Shown: one piece after another, positions 10,326 to 19,788 of the stretch | Numbering within the stretch: position 1 is the first letter of the stretch | Layout: every line of letters starts with the position of its first letter | Source: Hyphomicrobium_A sp963724945 | GTDB taxonomy: Bacteria; Pseudomonadota; Alphaproteobacteria; Rhizobiales; Hyphomicrobiaceae | Reading direction: 5' to 3' | DNA: 64,000 nucleotides | Assembly: GCA_963724945.1 (NCBI GenBank) | Contig: CAVRWL010000003.1 | Span: 186,001-250,000, forward strand | Translations under genes and position numbers: made by a program | Notes under the pieces: model-generated | The model's database searches: none | Told to the model about the DNA's origin: nothing | The model's input: only the letters and a program-made list of their open reading frames with translations

Positions 10326-10465
10326 GTGGGCAGCGCCTCTTCATCTCAATCATCGCCATTCACGTCGCCGCCGCGCTTTCGTCACCTGGCGAGCCCGCTT
10401 CCGCCGCGCCTTGCCGGCTAGCTTTGCTGCTCGAATCCGTTTTCATTTCGAGGAGCATTTCCCCC

Positions 10466-11834
10466 ATGCCGATAATCCGCCGTTGCGCAGCCGCGCTCAT
10501 CCTTCTCGTTTCCTGTCTCGCAGCAGCGCCGCTCGCGGCCAACGCGGCGGAGGTCAAGATCGATGCCGAGCTCGGCCGCTCGGTGCTTCCGACCGCGCAC
10601 CCCGGCAGCGTCTATCTGCGCTTGAGCCTCAAGAGCCTTGCCTCCGCCCGGCACGAGCCGCGCCCACGCATCAACGCGGCCATCGTCATCGACCGCTCCG
10701 GCTCCATGCAGGGCCCGCGCATCGCGGCGGCCAAGGAGGGCGCGCGCGTGGCGCTGGAGCGCCTGTCGCCCGACGACACCATCGCCATCGTCGCCTTCAA
10801 TCACAACGTCGACGTGCTGAGCCCCGCCGCACCCTTGCGCAGACTCGAAGGAGCGCTTGAAGCGCGCGATCGACCGGCTCACCGCCGATGGAACGACCGC
10901 GCTCTACGACGGCGTCCAGGAAGGCGGCCGGCAGGTGGAGGAGTTCTTATCCGATACCAACGTCAACCGCGTCGTGCTTCTGTCGGACGGCCTCGCCAAC
11001 GTTGGCCCCTCCTCGCCGGAGGAGCTCGCCGATCTCGGCCGCAAGCTTGCCTCGCGCGGCATTTCCGTCTCGACCATCGGGCTCGGCCTCGACTACAACG
11101 AGGACCTGATGGAGCGGCTCGCCGCGGCTAGCGACGGCAACCACGTGTTCGTCGAGCGCCCGAGCGACTTGGCCGAGATCTTCGACCGCGAGTTCGGCGA
11201 TGCGCTGTCGGTGTCGGCGCGCGACATCACGATCACGATCGAATGCAAGCTCGGCTTCAAGCCGATCCGCATCTTGGGGCGCGACGGCGAGATCGATGGC
11301 GACCGCATCACCTTGAAGCTCAACCAGCTGCAGGCCGAGAATGAGCGCTACGTCGTCGTCGAGCTGCAAGCGCCCGAGGGGCACGGCGCCGGAAGCGTCG
11401 ACATCGCCGATGTCCGCGTCGATTACGTCGACCTCGACAAGAACGGCGCGACTGCGCATGCCGAGGCGCGCACAAACGTGCGCTTCTCCAATGACGTCAA
11501 GGACGTCGAGGACGGCGTCAACAAAGCCGTCATGAGCGAGGTTACCGCTCAGATCGCCACCGAGAGAAGCGAGAAGGCCGTGGAGCTACGCGACAAGGGC
11601 GACGTCGCGGGCGCTCGCAAGGTGCTCGAGGACAACGCCAGCTACATCAAGCGCTCCTACGAGCAGTTCGGCTCGGGCGCCGCGCCTGCTCCTGCAGCCT
11701 CGATCAGCGCGCTCGGCGAGCTGGAGAAGCAGAACCGGGAGGCGGCCAACAACCTCGACGCCGGCAGCTGGAATCGGACGCGTAAGGAGATGCGCTACGA
11801 CCAGCACAAGACGAAGGCGCAGCAGAGCTATTGA
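10466..11834 (+). CDS. Secreted von Willebrand factor A domain protein (frameshifted)
   Basis: Starts at ATG 10466 with AGGAG upstream and a clear signal peptide ending near ANAAEVK. The VWA domain opens with the metal-site motif DRSGSMQGPR (the MIDAS DxSxS) and continues with TTALYDGV and VVLLSDGLANVG. The first frame holds to about 10845; the rest is in a frame one base later (KRAIDRLTADGTTALYDGV onward to the stop at 11834), so one extra base lies near 10840-10855. The C-terminal third resembles the usual beta-rich plus helical tail of YfbK-like VWA proteins. Probably periplasmic and involved in protein binding; ligand unknown. Confidence 0.82.
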
Positions 11835-11869
11835 GGGGACGGGCGCCGTGCGCGGGGAGGGGGGCGCCC

Positions 11870-12718
11870 TCACATCTTGAACGGCACCACCGTCTGGCGC
11901 TGCTCGCCCAGACGATCGACGCGCAACGTCATCACGTCGCCGGCTTTCAGGTACTCGCGCGGATCCCGCGCCGAGCCGACGCCCGGCGGCGTTCCGGTCG
12001 TCACCACGTCGCCGGGATCGAGCACCATGAACTCGGTGACGTAGGCCAGCAGAAACGGGATCGAGAAGATCATAGTGCTGGTGGAGCCGGTCTGCTTCCT
12101 TTCGCCGTTGACGTCGAGCGACATGGCGAGGTTCTGCACATCGGCGATCTCATCGGGCGTCACAAGCCATGGCCCGAGCGGCCCGAACGTCTCCGCCGAC
12201 TTGCCCTTGAGCCATTGGCCGGCGCGCTTCACCTGAAAGCGGCGCTCGGACACATCGTTTGAGATGCAGAAGCCGGCGATGTGCGCCATCGCATCCTTCT
12301 CCTCCACGTAGCGCGCACGGGTGCCGACGACGAAGGCGATCTCCACCTCCCAGTCCATGTTCACGGCGTTCTTGGGATACATGACGTCGTCATAGGCACC
12401 GACGATGCAGTTCGGCGCCTTGGAGAACAGGATCGGCTCGGGTGGTATCTCCTGCTTGGTCTCCTTGGCGTGGTCGGCAAAATTGAGCCCCACCGCGATG
12501 AAGTTGCGCGTGCCGGCGACGGGTGCCCCCAGCCTGACGCGCGCCGGCGCCAGCGGCAGCGCCTTCGCATCGAGCTTGCGCAGCGTATCGAGGGAGGCCG
12601 GCGACAGCGCCGCGCCGGCGAAATCATCGACGTGAGCGGAGAGATCGCGGATCACCCCGTCGGCATCGACGAGGCCGGGCTTCTCCGCGCCGGGATTGCC
12701 AAAGCGCACAAGCTTCAT
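11870..12718 (-). CDS. Fumarylacetoacetate hydrolase (FAH) family protein
   Basis: About 282 residues from ATG 12718. FAH-fold enzymes hydrolyse, decarboxylate or tautomerise oxo-acids with a divalent metal. The FAH core is clear: NFIAVGLNFADHAKE, MDWEVEIAFVVG (the ExE metal ligands), ISNDVSERRFQ (metal-binding Asp), and the C-terminal GDVVTTGTPPGVGSAR loop. Length fits the bacterial 2-keto-4-pentenoate hydratase / 2-hydroxyhepta-2,4-diene-1,7-dioate isomerase group. Substrate cannot be read from sequence. It converges on the VWA gene with 35 bases between stops. Confidence 0.92.
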   Translation of the reverse strand: MKLVRFGNPGAEKPGLVDADGVIRDLSAHVDDFAGAALSPASLDTLRKLDAKALPLAPARVRLGAPVAGTRNFIAVGLNFADHAKETKQEIPPEPILFSKAPNCIVGAYDDVMYPKNAVNMDWEVEIAFVVGTRARYVEEKDAMAHIAGFCISNDVSERRFQVKRAGQWLKGKSAETFGPLGPWLVTPDEIADVQNLAMSLDVNGERKQTGSTSTMIFSIPFLLAYVTEFMVLDPGDVVTTGTPPGVGSARDPREYLKAGDVMTLRVDRLGEQRQTVVPFKM

Positions 12719-12906
12719 GGGGATCAACGCTCAAGGGATCGGGTTGGAGGAGAGGCGCGGGGCCTGTGGGTGGGATTCGTCAGAGAGCTCGCAGTTTCCG
12801 GTGAGCGAGACGGCTCAGTCCCACCGGCACTCCCAGCCCTTGCCGATGGTACATAGCATGGCAGGGCGCGGTCGTGCGAGGTCTCGCTTCGGAGGATCAG
12901 ATCGGC

Positions 12907-15018
12907 TCACGAGGCTCGGCGCCCGGCTCTATCGCCAAACTCAATGTCGGCCTGCGGACGCCCTAACAGAAAACCTTGCGCCTCATCGCAGTCCTCCGCC
13001 GTGAGCATGGCCAGCTGCTCGGCCGTCTCGACCCCTTCCGCCAGGACCGTCACCCCGAGGCTATGGCCGAGCGCGATGATGGCGCGAAGGACGGCGCGCG
13101 CCTGCGCGCTCGTGGCGAGCTCGCTGACAAACGAGCGGTCGATCTTGAGCTTGTCGAAGGGGAACGATCGCAGCGTGTCGAGCGAGGAGTAGCCGGTGCC
13201 GAAATCATCGAGCCCGATCGAGAGGCCCATCTCCTTGACTTGCCGCAGGATCGTCAAAGCCTGCTTCTTGTCGCCGATGATCGCCGATTCGGTAATCTCC
13301 AATTCGAGGCGCTCTGGCGCCAAGCCGCTCAGCATGAGCGCGTCGTGGATGCGCTCGGGCAGATCGTCGTGGGCGAGCTGGCGCGGCGAAAGGTTGACGG
13401 CGACCCTGTACGGGCGCGGCCAGCTTGCCGCCGCCGCGCAGGCCGTGCGCAAGACCCACTCGCCGATCGGGACGATCGCGCCGCAATCCTCGGCGAGCGG
13501 GATGAACTTTGCCGGCGAGATCATGCCGAGCTCGGGGTGCCGCCAGCGCAGCAACGCCTCAAATCCGACGATCTCGGAGGTACGGAGCGACCTCTGCACC
13601 TGGTAGGCGAGGCTCAGCTCGTTTCGCCCCGTGGCACCCCAGAGATCGTTGATGAGGCGGCTGCGGCTGCGCGCGGCCTCGTCCATGGACTGCTCGTAGA
13701 AGCACGCGGCTGGAGCGCCCTTCGCTTTGGCACGCTGCATGGTGATGCCAGCCTTGGTGATTAGCTCATCCTTGGCCGCCGCGTCGTCGGGGCAGACGGC
13801 AACGCCGATGTGGCCCGAGGTGTGGATGTCCACGCCATCGATCGTCAGCGTCGTCGATAGGCAACGCTCGAGGCGCGCGACGAAGTCCAACAAGACCGGC
13901 TGCGCCTCGAACGACTTGACCGCCGCGAACTCATCGCCGCCGATCCGGCCGACGACCTCGCCTTCCGCCATGATGGCCTCCATGTTGGCGGCCAGGCGCT
14001 TTAGCACCTTGTCGCCTGTGGCATGACCGTGCACGTCGTTGATCTCGCTGAGCCGGTCGATGTCGATTGAGATGACGGCGACCTTGTGGCCCATCTTGAG
14101 CGCGCCTGCGATGGCGCGATCGAGGTAGTCATTGAAATCCACACGGTTGGAAAGGCCCGTCAGGAGATCGTGGCGCGCCATGTGCGCGATCTGCTCCTCG
14201 GAGCGCCGCTTCTCCAAGAGGCCGGTGCGGAAGATCTCAAGCGAGCGGGCAAGCGTTCCAAGATCGTCCTTGCGCTGCGTGTGGCGGACCGCAAGGTCGA
14301 GCTTGCCAGCCGCGAGCCGCCGGGTCGCGGCGGTCAGGTTGCGCAGGGGCCGCAACGTGGTGACAAGCAGCAACGTTACGGTCACGCCGAGTATGATGAG
14401 CGTCGTCCCGATTCCGGCAATGACCTGGTGCAGCGTGTTGGCGCGCCAGAATGCGATCGCGGGGCCGAGATCGACGGCGGCGCTGTAGGCGCCGACAACG
14501 TCGCCTGTGCGCATTCCGACGACGCTCGTGTGGCACGAGAGGCACTTCTCGTGGCTTGCATGGCCGTGACCCAGAACCACCGGGCGCGTTATGCGCATCC
14601 AGCCGTCGATGGTCGCCTTGTGCGTCCGTCCCGAGGCAATGGCCGCGCCATCGACATCGTCCTGCGCAGGCTCGAGCTCCCGCCCTTTCGCCCGCTGATA
14701 GGCCACGAGCTTGGGGCCCATGGCGAGCCAAAGCTTGATTCCTTGGCTTGAGGTGGAGAACTGCCGCAACGTGCCGTCGAGCGTCGACACGGCAGGATCG
14801 CCATCCTCCATGCCTCTACGGTTGAGCATCGCCTGCGTGTGCACCGCCTCCAGCATGTCGAGAGCGGCGACCGCGCGCTGCTGCGCCATCGTTTCGATCT
14901 CGCGCCACTCGGCGACGCTGTCGGTGACGATGGCCGAGACCTGCATGATGACCAATGCCGCGCCGACGACGAGCAGGATCGCGCGCGCAACCGACCAGCC
15001 TCTGAACAATCGGGACAT
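12907..15018 (-). CDS. Haem-c sensor GGDEF-EAL protein (DUF3365-like periplasmic domain)
   Basis: 703-residue inner-membrane protein that should make or degrade cyclic-di-GMP. Order: membrane helix (about 12-31); periplasmic region (32-198) with the haem-c attachment motif CLSCH at 159-163; second helix (199-222); HAMP (222-275); GGDEF domain with intact RIGGDEF (358-364); EAL domain with intact FEALLRW (486-492), ITESAI and DDFGTGYSSL. Both catalytic signatures are present, so either activity is possible. The single CxxCH in the periplasmic domain suggests a bound c-type haem sensing redox state or a gas; that is inference from the motif. An AT-rich stretch at 15060-15095 may hold its promoter. 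Confidence 0.92.
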   Translation of the reverse strand: MSRLFRGWSVARAILLVVGAALVIMQVSAIVTDSVAEWREIETMAQQRAVAALDMLEAVHTQAMLNRRGMEDGDPAVSTLDGTLRQFSTSSQGIKLWLAMGPKLVAYQRAKGRELEPAQDDVDGAAIASGRTHKATIDGWMRITRPVVLGHGHASHEKCLSCHTSVVGMRTGDVVGAYSAAVDLGPAIAFWRANTLHQVIAGIGTTLIILGVTVTLLLVTTLRPLRNLTAATRRLAAGKLDLAVRHTQRKDDLGTLARSLEIFRTGLLEKRRSEEQIAHMARHDLLTGLSNRVDFNDYLDRAIAGALKMGHKVAVISIDIDRLSEINDVHGHATGDKVLKRLAANMEAIMAEGEVVGRIGGDEFAAVKSFEAQPVLLDFVARLERCLSTTLTIDGVDIHTSGHIGVAVCPDDAAAKDELITKAGITMQRAKAKGAPAACFYEQSMDEAARSRSRLINDLWGATGRNELSLAYQVQRSLRTSEIVGFEALLRWRHPELGMISPAKFIPLAEDCGAIVPIGEWVLRTACAAAASWPRPYRVAVNLSPRQLAHDDLPERIHDALMLSGLAPERLELEITESAIIGDKKQALTILRQVKEMGLSIGLDDFGTGYSSLDTLRSFPFDKLKIDRSFVSELATSAQARAVLRAIIALGHSLGVTVLAEGVETAEQLAMLTAEDCDEAQGFLLGRPQADIEFGDRAGRRAS

Positions 15019-15215
15019 CGAGCTTTCCTGGCGTTTTACGCGCCGTGTGGGCTCGATGCTTTAATTTTTCAATAATTTGTCAGCGTAAAGAGCATGGCTT
15101 GGACAAAAGTACACAGGCCCGAACCCCGCAAACGTGGCTCGCGAGCCAAAAGCACGTGGCCAAACCTTCTCGAGTTGACGCAGAGCGGCACTGGAGGGGC
15201 TAACTGGCAGAAGTC

Positions 15216-15365
15216 CTAGCGACAGACTTTGACCCAGACGCAGTACTTCTTGAAGTTCTTCCAGTGGCACTGCTTCTCCATCCGGCACTGCGCGCCAAAG
15301 GCGGGCTTCACCGCGGCAAGAGTTGGCACTGTTGCGATGATGAGAAGAGCGAGAAGAAGCCGCAT
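15216..15365 (-). CDS. Small secreted cysteine-rich peptide (49 aa)
   Basis: A short gene of 49 residues. ATG 15365 follows AGGGAGATCGCT, a good ribosome-binding site. Residues 1-18 are a classical signal (MRLLLALLIIATVPTLAA). The mature part, about 30 residues, is basic and has four Cys at 27, 33, 42 and 48 plus two Trp, ending KYCVWVKVCR. The even Cys spacing suggests two disulfides. No family is recognised. It lies alone between the GGDEF-EAL gene and tlpA on the same strand. Confidence rests on signal, start context and Cys pattern. Confidence 0.6.
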   Translation of the reverse strand: MRLLLALLIIATVPTLAAVKPAFGAQCRMEKQCHWKNFKKYCVWVKVCR

Positions 15366-15548
15366 AGCGATCTCCCTGGTTTGAGTACGCAGCTAGGTTA
15401 CGGGCACGCGCCGAGGGCAGTCCCCATCGCCGCCTTGCGTTTTTCGCCGCGGAAGCAGCCGTCTTTCCGATGGCCTTGGCAGGTGAGTTGGGTGGCCATC
15501 CGCCAGGAGCGTTGCCGCCTCTTCAAGCTTGGGGTTTGGCGCCTCATC

Positions 15549-16067
15549 TCAATGCTTCTCAGGTGCCAGCAGCGGCAACACCAGTCTTTCGAGAAGCGGC
15601 CGGTCCGCTGCAATAAGCTTGTCGCGCACGACGCCATTGGCATCGACGACCCATGTGAACGGGACGCCGTCCGGCTCGCTAAGCCCGTTACTTGAGATAT
15701 CCGAGAGCATGGCAGTGGCATAGCCGAGCTTCCTCGAGGCCTTGATCACGGCAGGCCGATCTTTTGCCCGATCGACGCTGATGCCGATGATCTCGAGACC
15801 GCGCGCGTGGTTGAGGCGGTAGAACGAGCTGAGCGCCGGCATCTCCTCGCGGCAGGGCTCGCACCAGGTCGCCCAGTAGGTCACCAGAACGACCTTGCCG
15901 CGCAAGGCGGCAAGGTCGAAGCTCTTTCCATCGAGCGTGGTGAGAGCGAGGGCGCCGGCCGGCTGTCCGATCACGGTCTCCGCACCGAACACTGGCGCAG
16001 CCGGCGCAAGACCGAGGCTCAGGACAAAACTGGCCACAGCCATCAGCCTCCTCACGTTGGCAAACAT
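15549..16067 (-). CDS. TlpA-like periplasmic thiol-disulfide oxidoreductase
   Basis: About 172 residues from ATG 16067, which has a GAGGG site and opens into a signal peptide (MFANVRRLMAVASFVLSLG). The thioredoxin fold carries the redox motif WATWCEPCREEMPAL and the following beta-strand GLEIIGISVDR typical of TlpA/ResA. These proteins reduce cytochrome or copper-site cysteines in the periplasm. It is directly downstream of the outer-membrane protein at 16114-17151, with only 46 bases between, and probably shares its transcript. A copper-site maturation role is plausible but unproven. Confidence 0.88.
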   Translation of the reverse strand: MFANVRRLMAVASFVLSLGLAPAAPVFGAETVIGQPAGALALTTLDGKSFDLAALRGKVVLVTYWATWCEPCREEMPALSSFYRLNHARGLEIIGISVDRAKDRPAVIKASRKLGYATAMLSDISSNGLSEPDGVPFTWVVDANGVVRDKLIAADRPLLERLVLPLLAPEKH

Positions 16068-16113
16068 CCAGCCCTCGCAAATCATTGAGCAGTCGCGACG
16101 GAGCGCCCCAAGA

Positions 16114-17151
16114 TCAAAAATTGTAGCTCGTGATGATCTTGAACAGCGCGGGCGCCACGATCTGGTTGCCGTTGACTTGCTGGTAGATCGGGATCTCCAC
16201 GTCGCCATATATCTTCATCACGGTGGCGCTCTTCTCGTCGAGAACCTTCGTCAGCTCGATGCCGGGTGAGATCAGCAGCCGCTGATATCCGGTGTTGTCC
16301 GGATCGGCGGACGTGCCGCTATCATGGCCCCGATACGCGCCGAGAAGCTGCAGGAGCGGCGCAACCTTGTCGAAGCCGGCGATGTGATAGCCGCCGTTGT
16401 AGACGACGCCAACCGCGCCGTCGACCTCGGTGCCCGGGCGGTAGCTGCCATACCCGTCGGGCGCTCCTTCATCGGGCGCGGAGCGCAAGTTGAGCGCCGT
16501 CTGCACCTTGATCTGGCTGAAGTACTGCCACGTGTTGTCGCCGGTGATGAGGCCGCGATTGAAGCCGCCGAGAACAAGGTCGGTCGTGCCCGTGCCGATC
16601 TGGGTGTCGCGGTCAAAGCCCGCCGCCGTAAAGTCGCCGGTGGGTAGCTTGAGGCCGCCGAAGACGCCCGTCGACATGTCCTTCTCGAAGCCGGTGTACA
16701 TCACCATGACTTCGGCATCGCCAATGGAATAGTCCTTGAAGACAGTGAGCGTGCCGGGGTCGTCCGTGCGGAAGGTGCGGGTCGTGTACGGCAGCTTGGC
16801 CATGAACCCCCATTCGCGGTTCAACATGTAAGAGACGCCGACGTCGTACCAGTTCGTCTCCAACCCCTTATCGCTGTTATCGGCGGCTGGCGCGCGCGAG
16901 GTGCCGCTCCAGTTGCGGTTCTGGTTCATGTAGTCCCAGCCGAAGAAGATGCGCCCGCCGTGGTCGTTCTCCTGCGGCAAGAGCGTCGTCGTGCCGACGT
17001 CGAACACGCTGCAGCCGCACGCGCAAGCCCAGGCGGCGTGCGGAGCCGTACAAGCCAGGACAACGGCTGCGGTTTGAGCGAATAGCTTCCTTAGCTGTGA
17101 CGGTAGAAGGTAGGCAGCCGCCGATTTGCGGCTTTGCTGAACGCGGAACAT
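16114..17151 (-). CDS. Outer-membrane beta-barrel protein with N-terminal CACGC motif
   Basis: 345 residues. The signal peptide (to about 42, ...HAAWA) leaves a mature N-terminus beginning CACGC (43-47), followed by a long barrel-like sequence with alternating hydrophobic residues and aromatic girdles. It ends in ...IITSYNF, the terminal Phe expected of an outer-membrane barrel. It resembles the transporter-like barrels grouped with the MetA / phenol-degradation outer-membrane family. Neighbours are TlpA (downstream) and a DUF2946 protein (upstream), all on the minus strand. The Cys cluster could hold a metal. Substrate unknown. Confidence 0.78.
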   Translation of the reverse strand: MFRVQQSRKSAAAYLLPSQLRKLFAQTAAVVLACTAPHAAWACACGCSVFDVGTTTLLPQENDHGGRIFFGWDYMNQNRNWSGTSRAPAADNSDKGLETNWYDVGVSYMLNREWGFMAKLPYTTRTFRTDDPGTLTVFKDYSIGDAEVMVMYTGFEKDMSTGVFGGLKLPTGDFTAAGFDRDTQIGTGTTDLVLGGFNRGLITGDNTWQYFSQIKVQTALNLRSAPDEGAPDGYGSYRPGTEVDGAVGVVYNGGYHIAGFDKVAPLLQLLGAYRGHDSGTSADPDNTGYQRLLISPGIELTKVLDEKSATVMKIYGDVEIPIYQQVNGNQIVAPALFKIITSYNF

Positions 17152-17239
17152 GGATACTCACCACTGACGAACTTGCGACACACCACGCGCGCGACCGCAA
17201 GAACTCGAGCAGCGCGCGCAACTTAAGACGATGGATGGG

Positions 17240-17602
17240 TCAAGCAAGGTAAGGAGGGCCGCGCGCGGACGTGGCGCCGGGCTGCGCCGCGGCGCGGAAA
17301 AGATCGCGCGTGATGCGGTAGGCGACGGCCGCGTAGCGCACTTGCAGCGCGAGCGGCACCAGCGCGCTGTCGCCGACCGTAATGGCTCCAGTCGAGGCGT
17401 AGGGGCAAAGGCTCGAGTCGGAGTGATGCGACTTAGCTGGAGCCGGCTTGCCGTCAGCGTCGAGCGTGATCATCTGCGGGCCATGACCCGTGCAAATGAC
17501 CATCGTCATCTCGCCGCCCACGGACGCGAGCATGAAGCCGGCAGGCACCAGAGTGCGCAACGCCAGCACGAGCACGAGCAGTGGGGTTAGCAGACGACGC
17601 AC
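17240..17602 (-). CDS. DUF2946-family protein
   Basis: About 120 residues from GTG 17602, chosen because GGGGAG lies eight bases upstream. An N-terminal hydrophobic segment (LLTPLLVLVLALRTLVPAGFML) is followed by MVICTGHGPQMITLD and a HHSDSSLCPYA stretch, matching DUF2946, a small exported family often found next to copper-handling genes. Potential metal ligands are the two Cys and the paired His. It heads the minus-strand set DUF2946 / CACGC barrel / TlpA. Confidence 0.8.
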   Translation of the reverse strand: MRRLLTPLLVLVLALRTLVPAGFMLASVGGEMTMVICTGHGPQMITLDADGKPAPAKSHHSDSSLCPYASTGAITVGDSALVPLALQVRYAAVAYRITRDLFRAAAQPGATSARGPPYLA

Positions 17603-18266
17603 CAACAAAGCTCCCCGCCATCGGGCATCGGCGCCGATGGCAAGCGGGAACCGTAGGGCCTTCCCGAGCTACGGACAATGATGCTGGTGGAGCTGCCTTA
17701 TGAGCAACCAGCCGTGCTGTAGCGAGCTGGCCACAGACCGCGGCGTCGCCTTCCTGGGTGCTGGGCGCCCGGTTCCGGATCAGGCTAGAGCGGAGATCTG
17801 GCGGAGAGGGAGACCGCAACATTCTCTTTGTAATCAATAACTTGCACATTAAAATAACATTTCCTCCCACAGTTTTGAAACGCACAGTGCATTCCGTGGT
17901 GCGGCGGTAGGTTCCGTCTGGTTCGTGATCGGGGCCGTACCCGCGGTCTCTTGTCCATTGCTAGCAGGATAGAGCGTTAGCTCAACGGGTTGGAGCGCGA
18001 GGAATTCGCGAAGCATGGTTGCTATCGTGACGTCCATAAGTGGTGCGATGCTGTCTAGCTCATGAGCATTTGCCCGCGACCGGTCTCGGGGGTACCTGTC
18101 GCCTCGCATTGCCGACGTCTGTTCCTGACCCAATGCCGACATCGGCGGTCGAACGCTAATCGGCTGAAATAAAAGGTCAGAGGAAAGGGCGCATCGCGAG
18201 AAGTTAGTCCTAAGGCGTCACGCCAAGGCTCTTTAGGGCTCGCAACGTAGTTAGAAAGCGCGCTCG
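17603..18266. other. Gene-poor region with a decayed alphaproteobacterial repeat
   Basis: About 660 bases. No convincing gene. A minus-strand open frame at 17849-18142 begins MSALGQEQTS, which I recognise from memory as the start of many spurious short annotations in Bradyrhizobium and relatives. It probably marks a dispersed non-coding repeat (about 18085-18145) rather than a protein. The stretch around 17820-17880 is AT-rich compared with the rest of the window and could hold a promoter for the DUF2946 gene. Confidence 0.4.
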
Positions 18267-19769
18267 CTACTTCAGCGGATCGGTCTGCCGCAGCGCTTCG
18301 ACGTGGGCGATTACGGCATTGACCTCCTCTTGCGCCAGCCCGAGATAGCCCTCCGGCTTCAAGAGCTCGTCGACTTTGGCCGGCGTCAGCAGCTTGGACA
18401 CGGTCGGATCCTCGAGCAGAGCGGCGCGAAAGTCCTTATTACTCTCCATCGCTTTGCGAATGATGGCGCGGACGAGGTCGTCTGCGTCCTCTTTTCCGAG
18501 CGCCGGCGATAGCGCGAATGCGACGCGCTGCGCCATGATAAATCCCTTGGTCTTGTTCAAGTTCTCGCGCATGGCGTCCCGATTGACGACGAGCTGTCCG
18601 AGCAGAACCTTGGCGGTCTTGAGGTTGCTCTCGGACTTGACCGAGATCTCCATGAGGACGGTGTCGGGCCCGGACGTGTTGTCGCGCTCGAAGAAGTTGA
18701 CGACGTCGTCGAGGACGACCTCGGCAAACCGCGGAATGATGCGGCCGCCCTGAATGAGAATCTCCGATTTGTACGGATTGATCTTTTGCGCCATCGAGCT
18801 GCTGCTGACGGAATTGGCGCTGCGCGGCTCATCCGTCTCGCCGATGTCGGTCGACTGCAGAAGAAACAGCTCCTGGCCGATGTCAGCGAACGACCTGCTG
18901 ATCAGGGCAAGCGTCAACGCGTAGTTTGCATAGACGTCGCGCGAGCCGTGCCAGTCGTCGGGGTAAGGTGGCTGAAGCCCCAGCTCCTTGGCGAACGTCT
19001 TCTCGATGTCGATCGCGTGCTCGCCGAGGCCGGCATAGGTGCCGACCGCACCCTTGAGGATCGCCGATCGCTCCAACTCTCCAAGCACGTACTTCAGTCG
19101 CTCAATGTTCCTGCGGTTCTCCGCCAGCCACGTGCTGGCCTTCTTGCCGAACGTGATCGGCAACGCGTGCTGGCCGAGCGTGCGGCCCGGCATGACCGCG
19201 TCCTGATTATCCTGCGCCATCTTGATCAGGATGGTCTCGATCCCGCGCAAGCGCCGGATCAGGATCAGCGCCGAGCGGCGCAACTGAAGCGTCAACGCCG
19301 TATCGTAGATGTCGACCGTCGTCGCGCCGTAATGGACGTACTGGCGGGCGCTCTCATCGATCAATTCGCGCCAGACGTTGATGAGCGCCACCATCCGATG
19401 GTGAACGCGCTTCCTCTCGGCGGCGATCTCGTCGAGCGGCGCGTAGCGAACGCTTGCCTTGCGGGAGATCTCGTCCGCCGCCGCCTGCGGGATGTCGCCG
19501 TGGGCGGCCTGCGCGCGCGCCAAGGCCGCCTCGATGTCGAGAACGTATTGGTTGGTTCGATTGGGGGCGAAGACGGCCGCCACGGAGCTGATGTTGGGCT
19601 CGTTTTCGAGGTCCTCTGTGTCCGGCGTGCTCGCCAGCGTCGTCGCCGCGCCGACCGTCAGCCATCCGGTGAGCAACAAGGTTTGCAGCAGCTTCCGGCC
19701 CGCCCGCTTGCTTTGGCCGCACCTCTCCCCGACCGGAGCTTCGATCCGATAATTCACCGTCAAAGCCAT
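18267..19769 (-). CDS. Exported fumarase/aspartase-superfamily lyase (PcaB/adenylosuccinate-lyase-like)
   Basis: About 500 residues from ATG 19769 (GAGAG upstream). A hydrophobic segment LLQTLLLTGWLTVGAATTLAS (about 28-48) after a basic stretch looks like a signal peptide, unusual because this superfamily is normally cytosolic. The three conserved regions are present: HYGATTVDIYDTAL, RTLGQHALPITFG and the signature loop SSSSMAQKINPYKSE, whose Ser is the catalytic base in the family. The usual THGQ His is Leu here, as in the CMLE/PcaB branch where this segment also diverges. Members cleave C-N, C-O or C-C bonds, often releasing fumarate. It is last in a porin-hydrolase-lyase operon. Confidence 0.8.
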   Translation of the reverse strand: MALTVNYRIEAPVGERCGQSKRAGRKLLQTLLLTGWLTVGAATTLASTPDTEDLENEPNISSVAAVFAPNRTNQYVLDIEAALARAQAAHGDIPQAAADEISRKASVRYAPLDEIAAERKRVHHRMVALINVWRELIDESARQYVHYGATTVDIYDTALTLQLRRSALILIRRLRGIETILIKMAQDNQDAVMPGRTLGQHALPITFGKKASTWLAENRRNIERLKYVLGELERSAILKGAVGTYAGLGEHAIDIEKTFAKELGLQPPYPDDWHGSRDVYANYALTLALISRSFADIGQELFLLQSTDIGETDEPRSANSVSSSSMAQKINPYKSEILIQGGRIIPRFAEVVLDDVVNFFERDNTSGPDTVLMEISVKSESNLKTAKVLLGQLVVNRDAMRENLNKTKGFIMAQRVAFALSPALGKEDADDLVRAIIRKAMESNKDFRAALLEDPTVSKLLTPAKVDELLKPEGYLGLAQEEVNAVIAHVEALRQTDPLK

Positions 19770-19788
19770 TGTCGCTCTCGACCGCCGA

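Noticed and set aside
17849..18142. Open frame beginning MSALGQEQTS
   Set aside because: I recall this opening as a recurrent spurious annotation from a dispersed repeat in Bradyrhizobium-like genomes; the rest has poor coding character.
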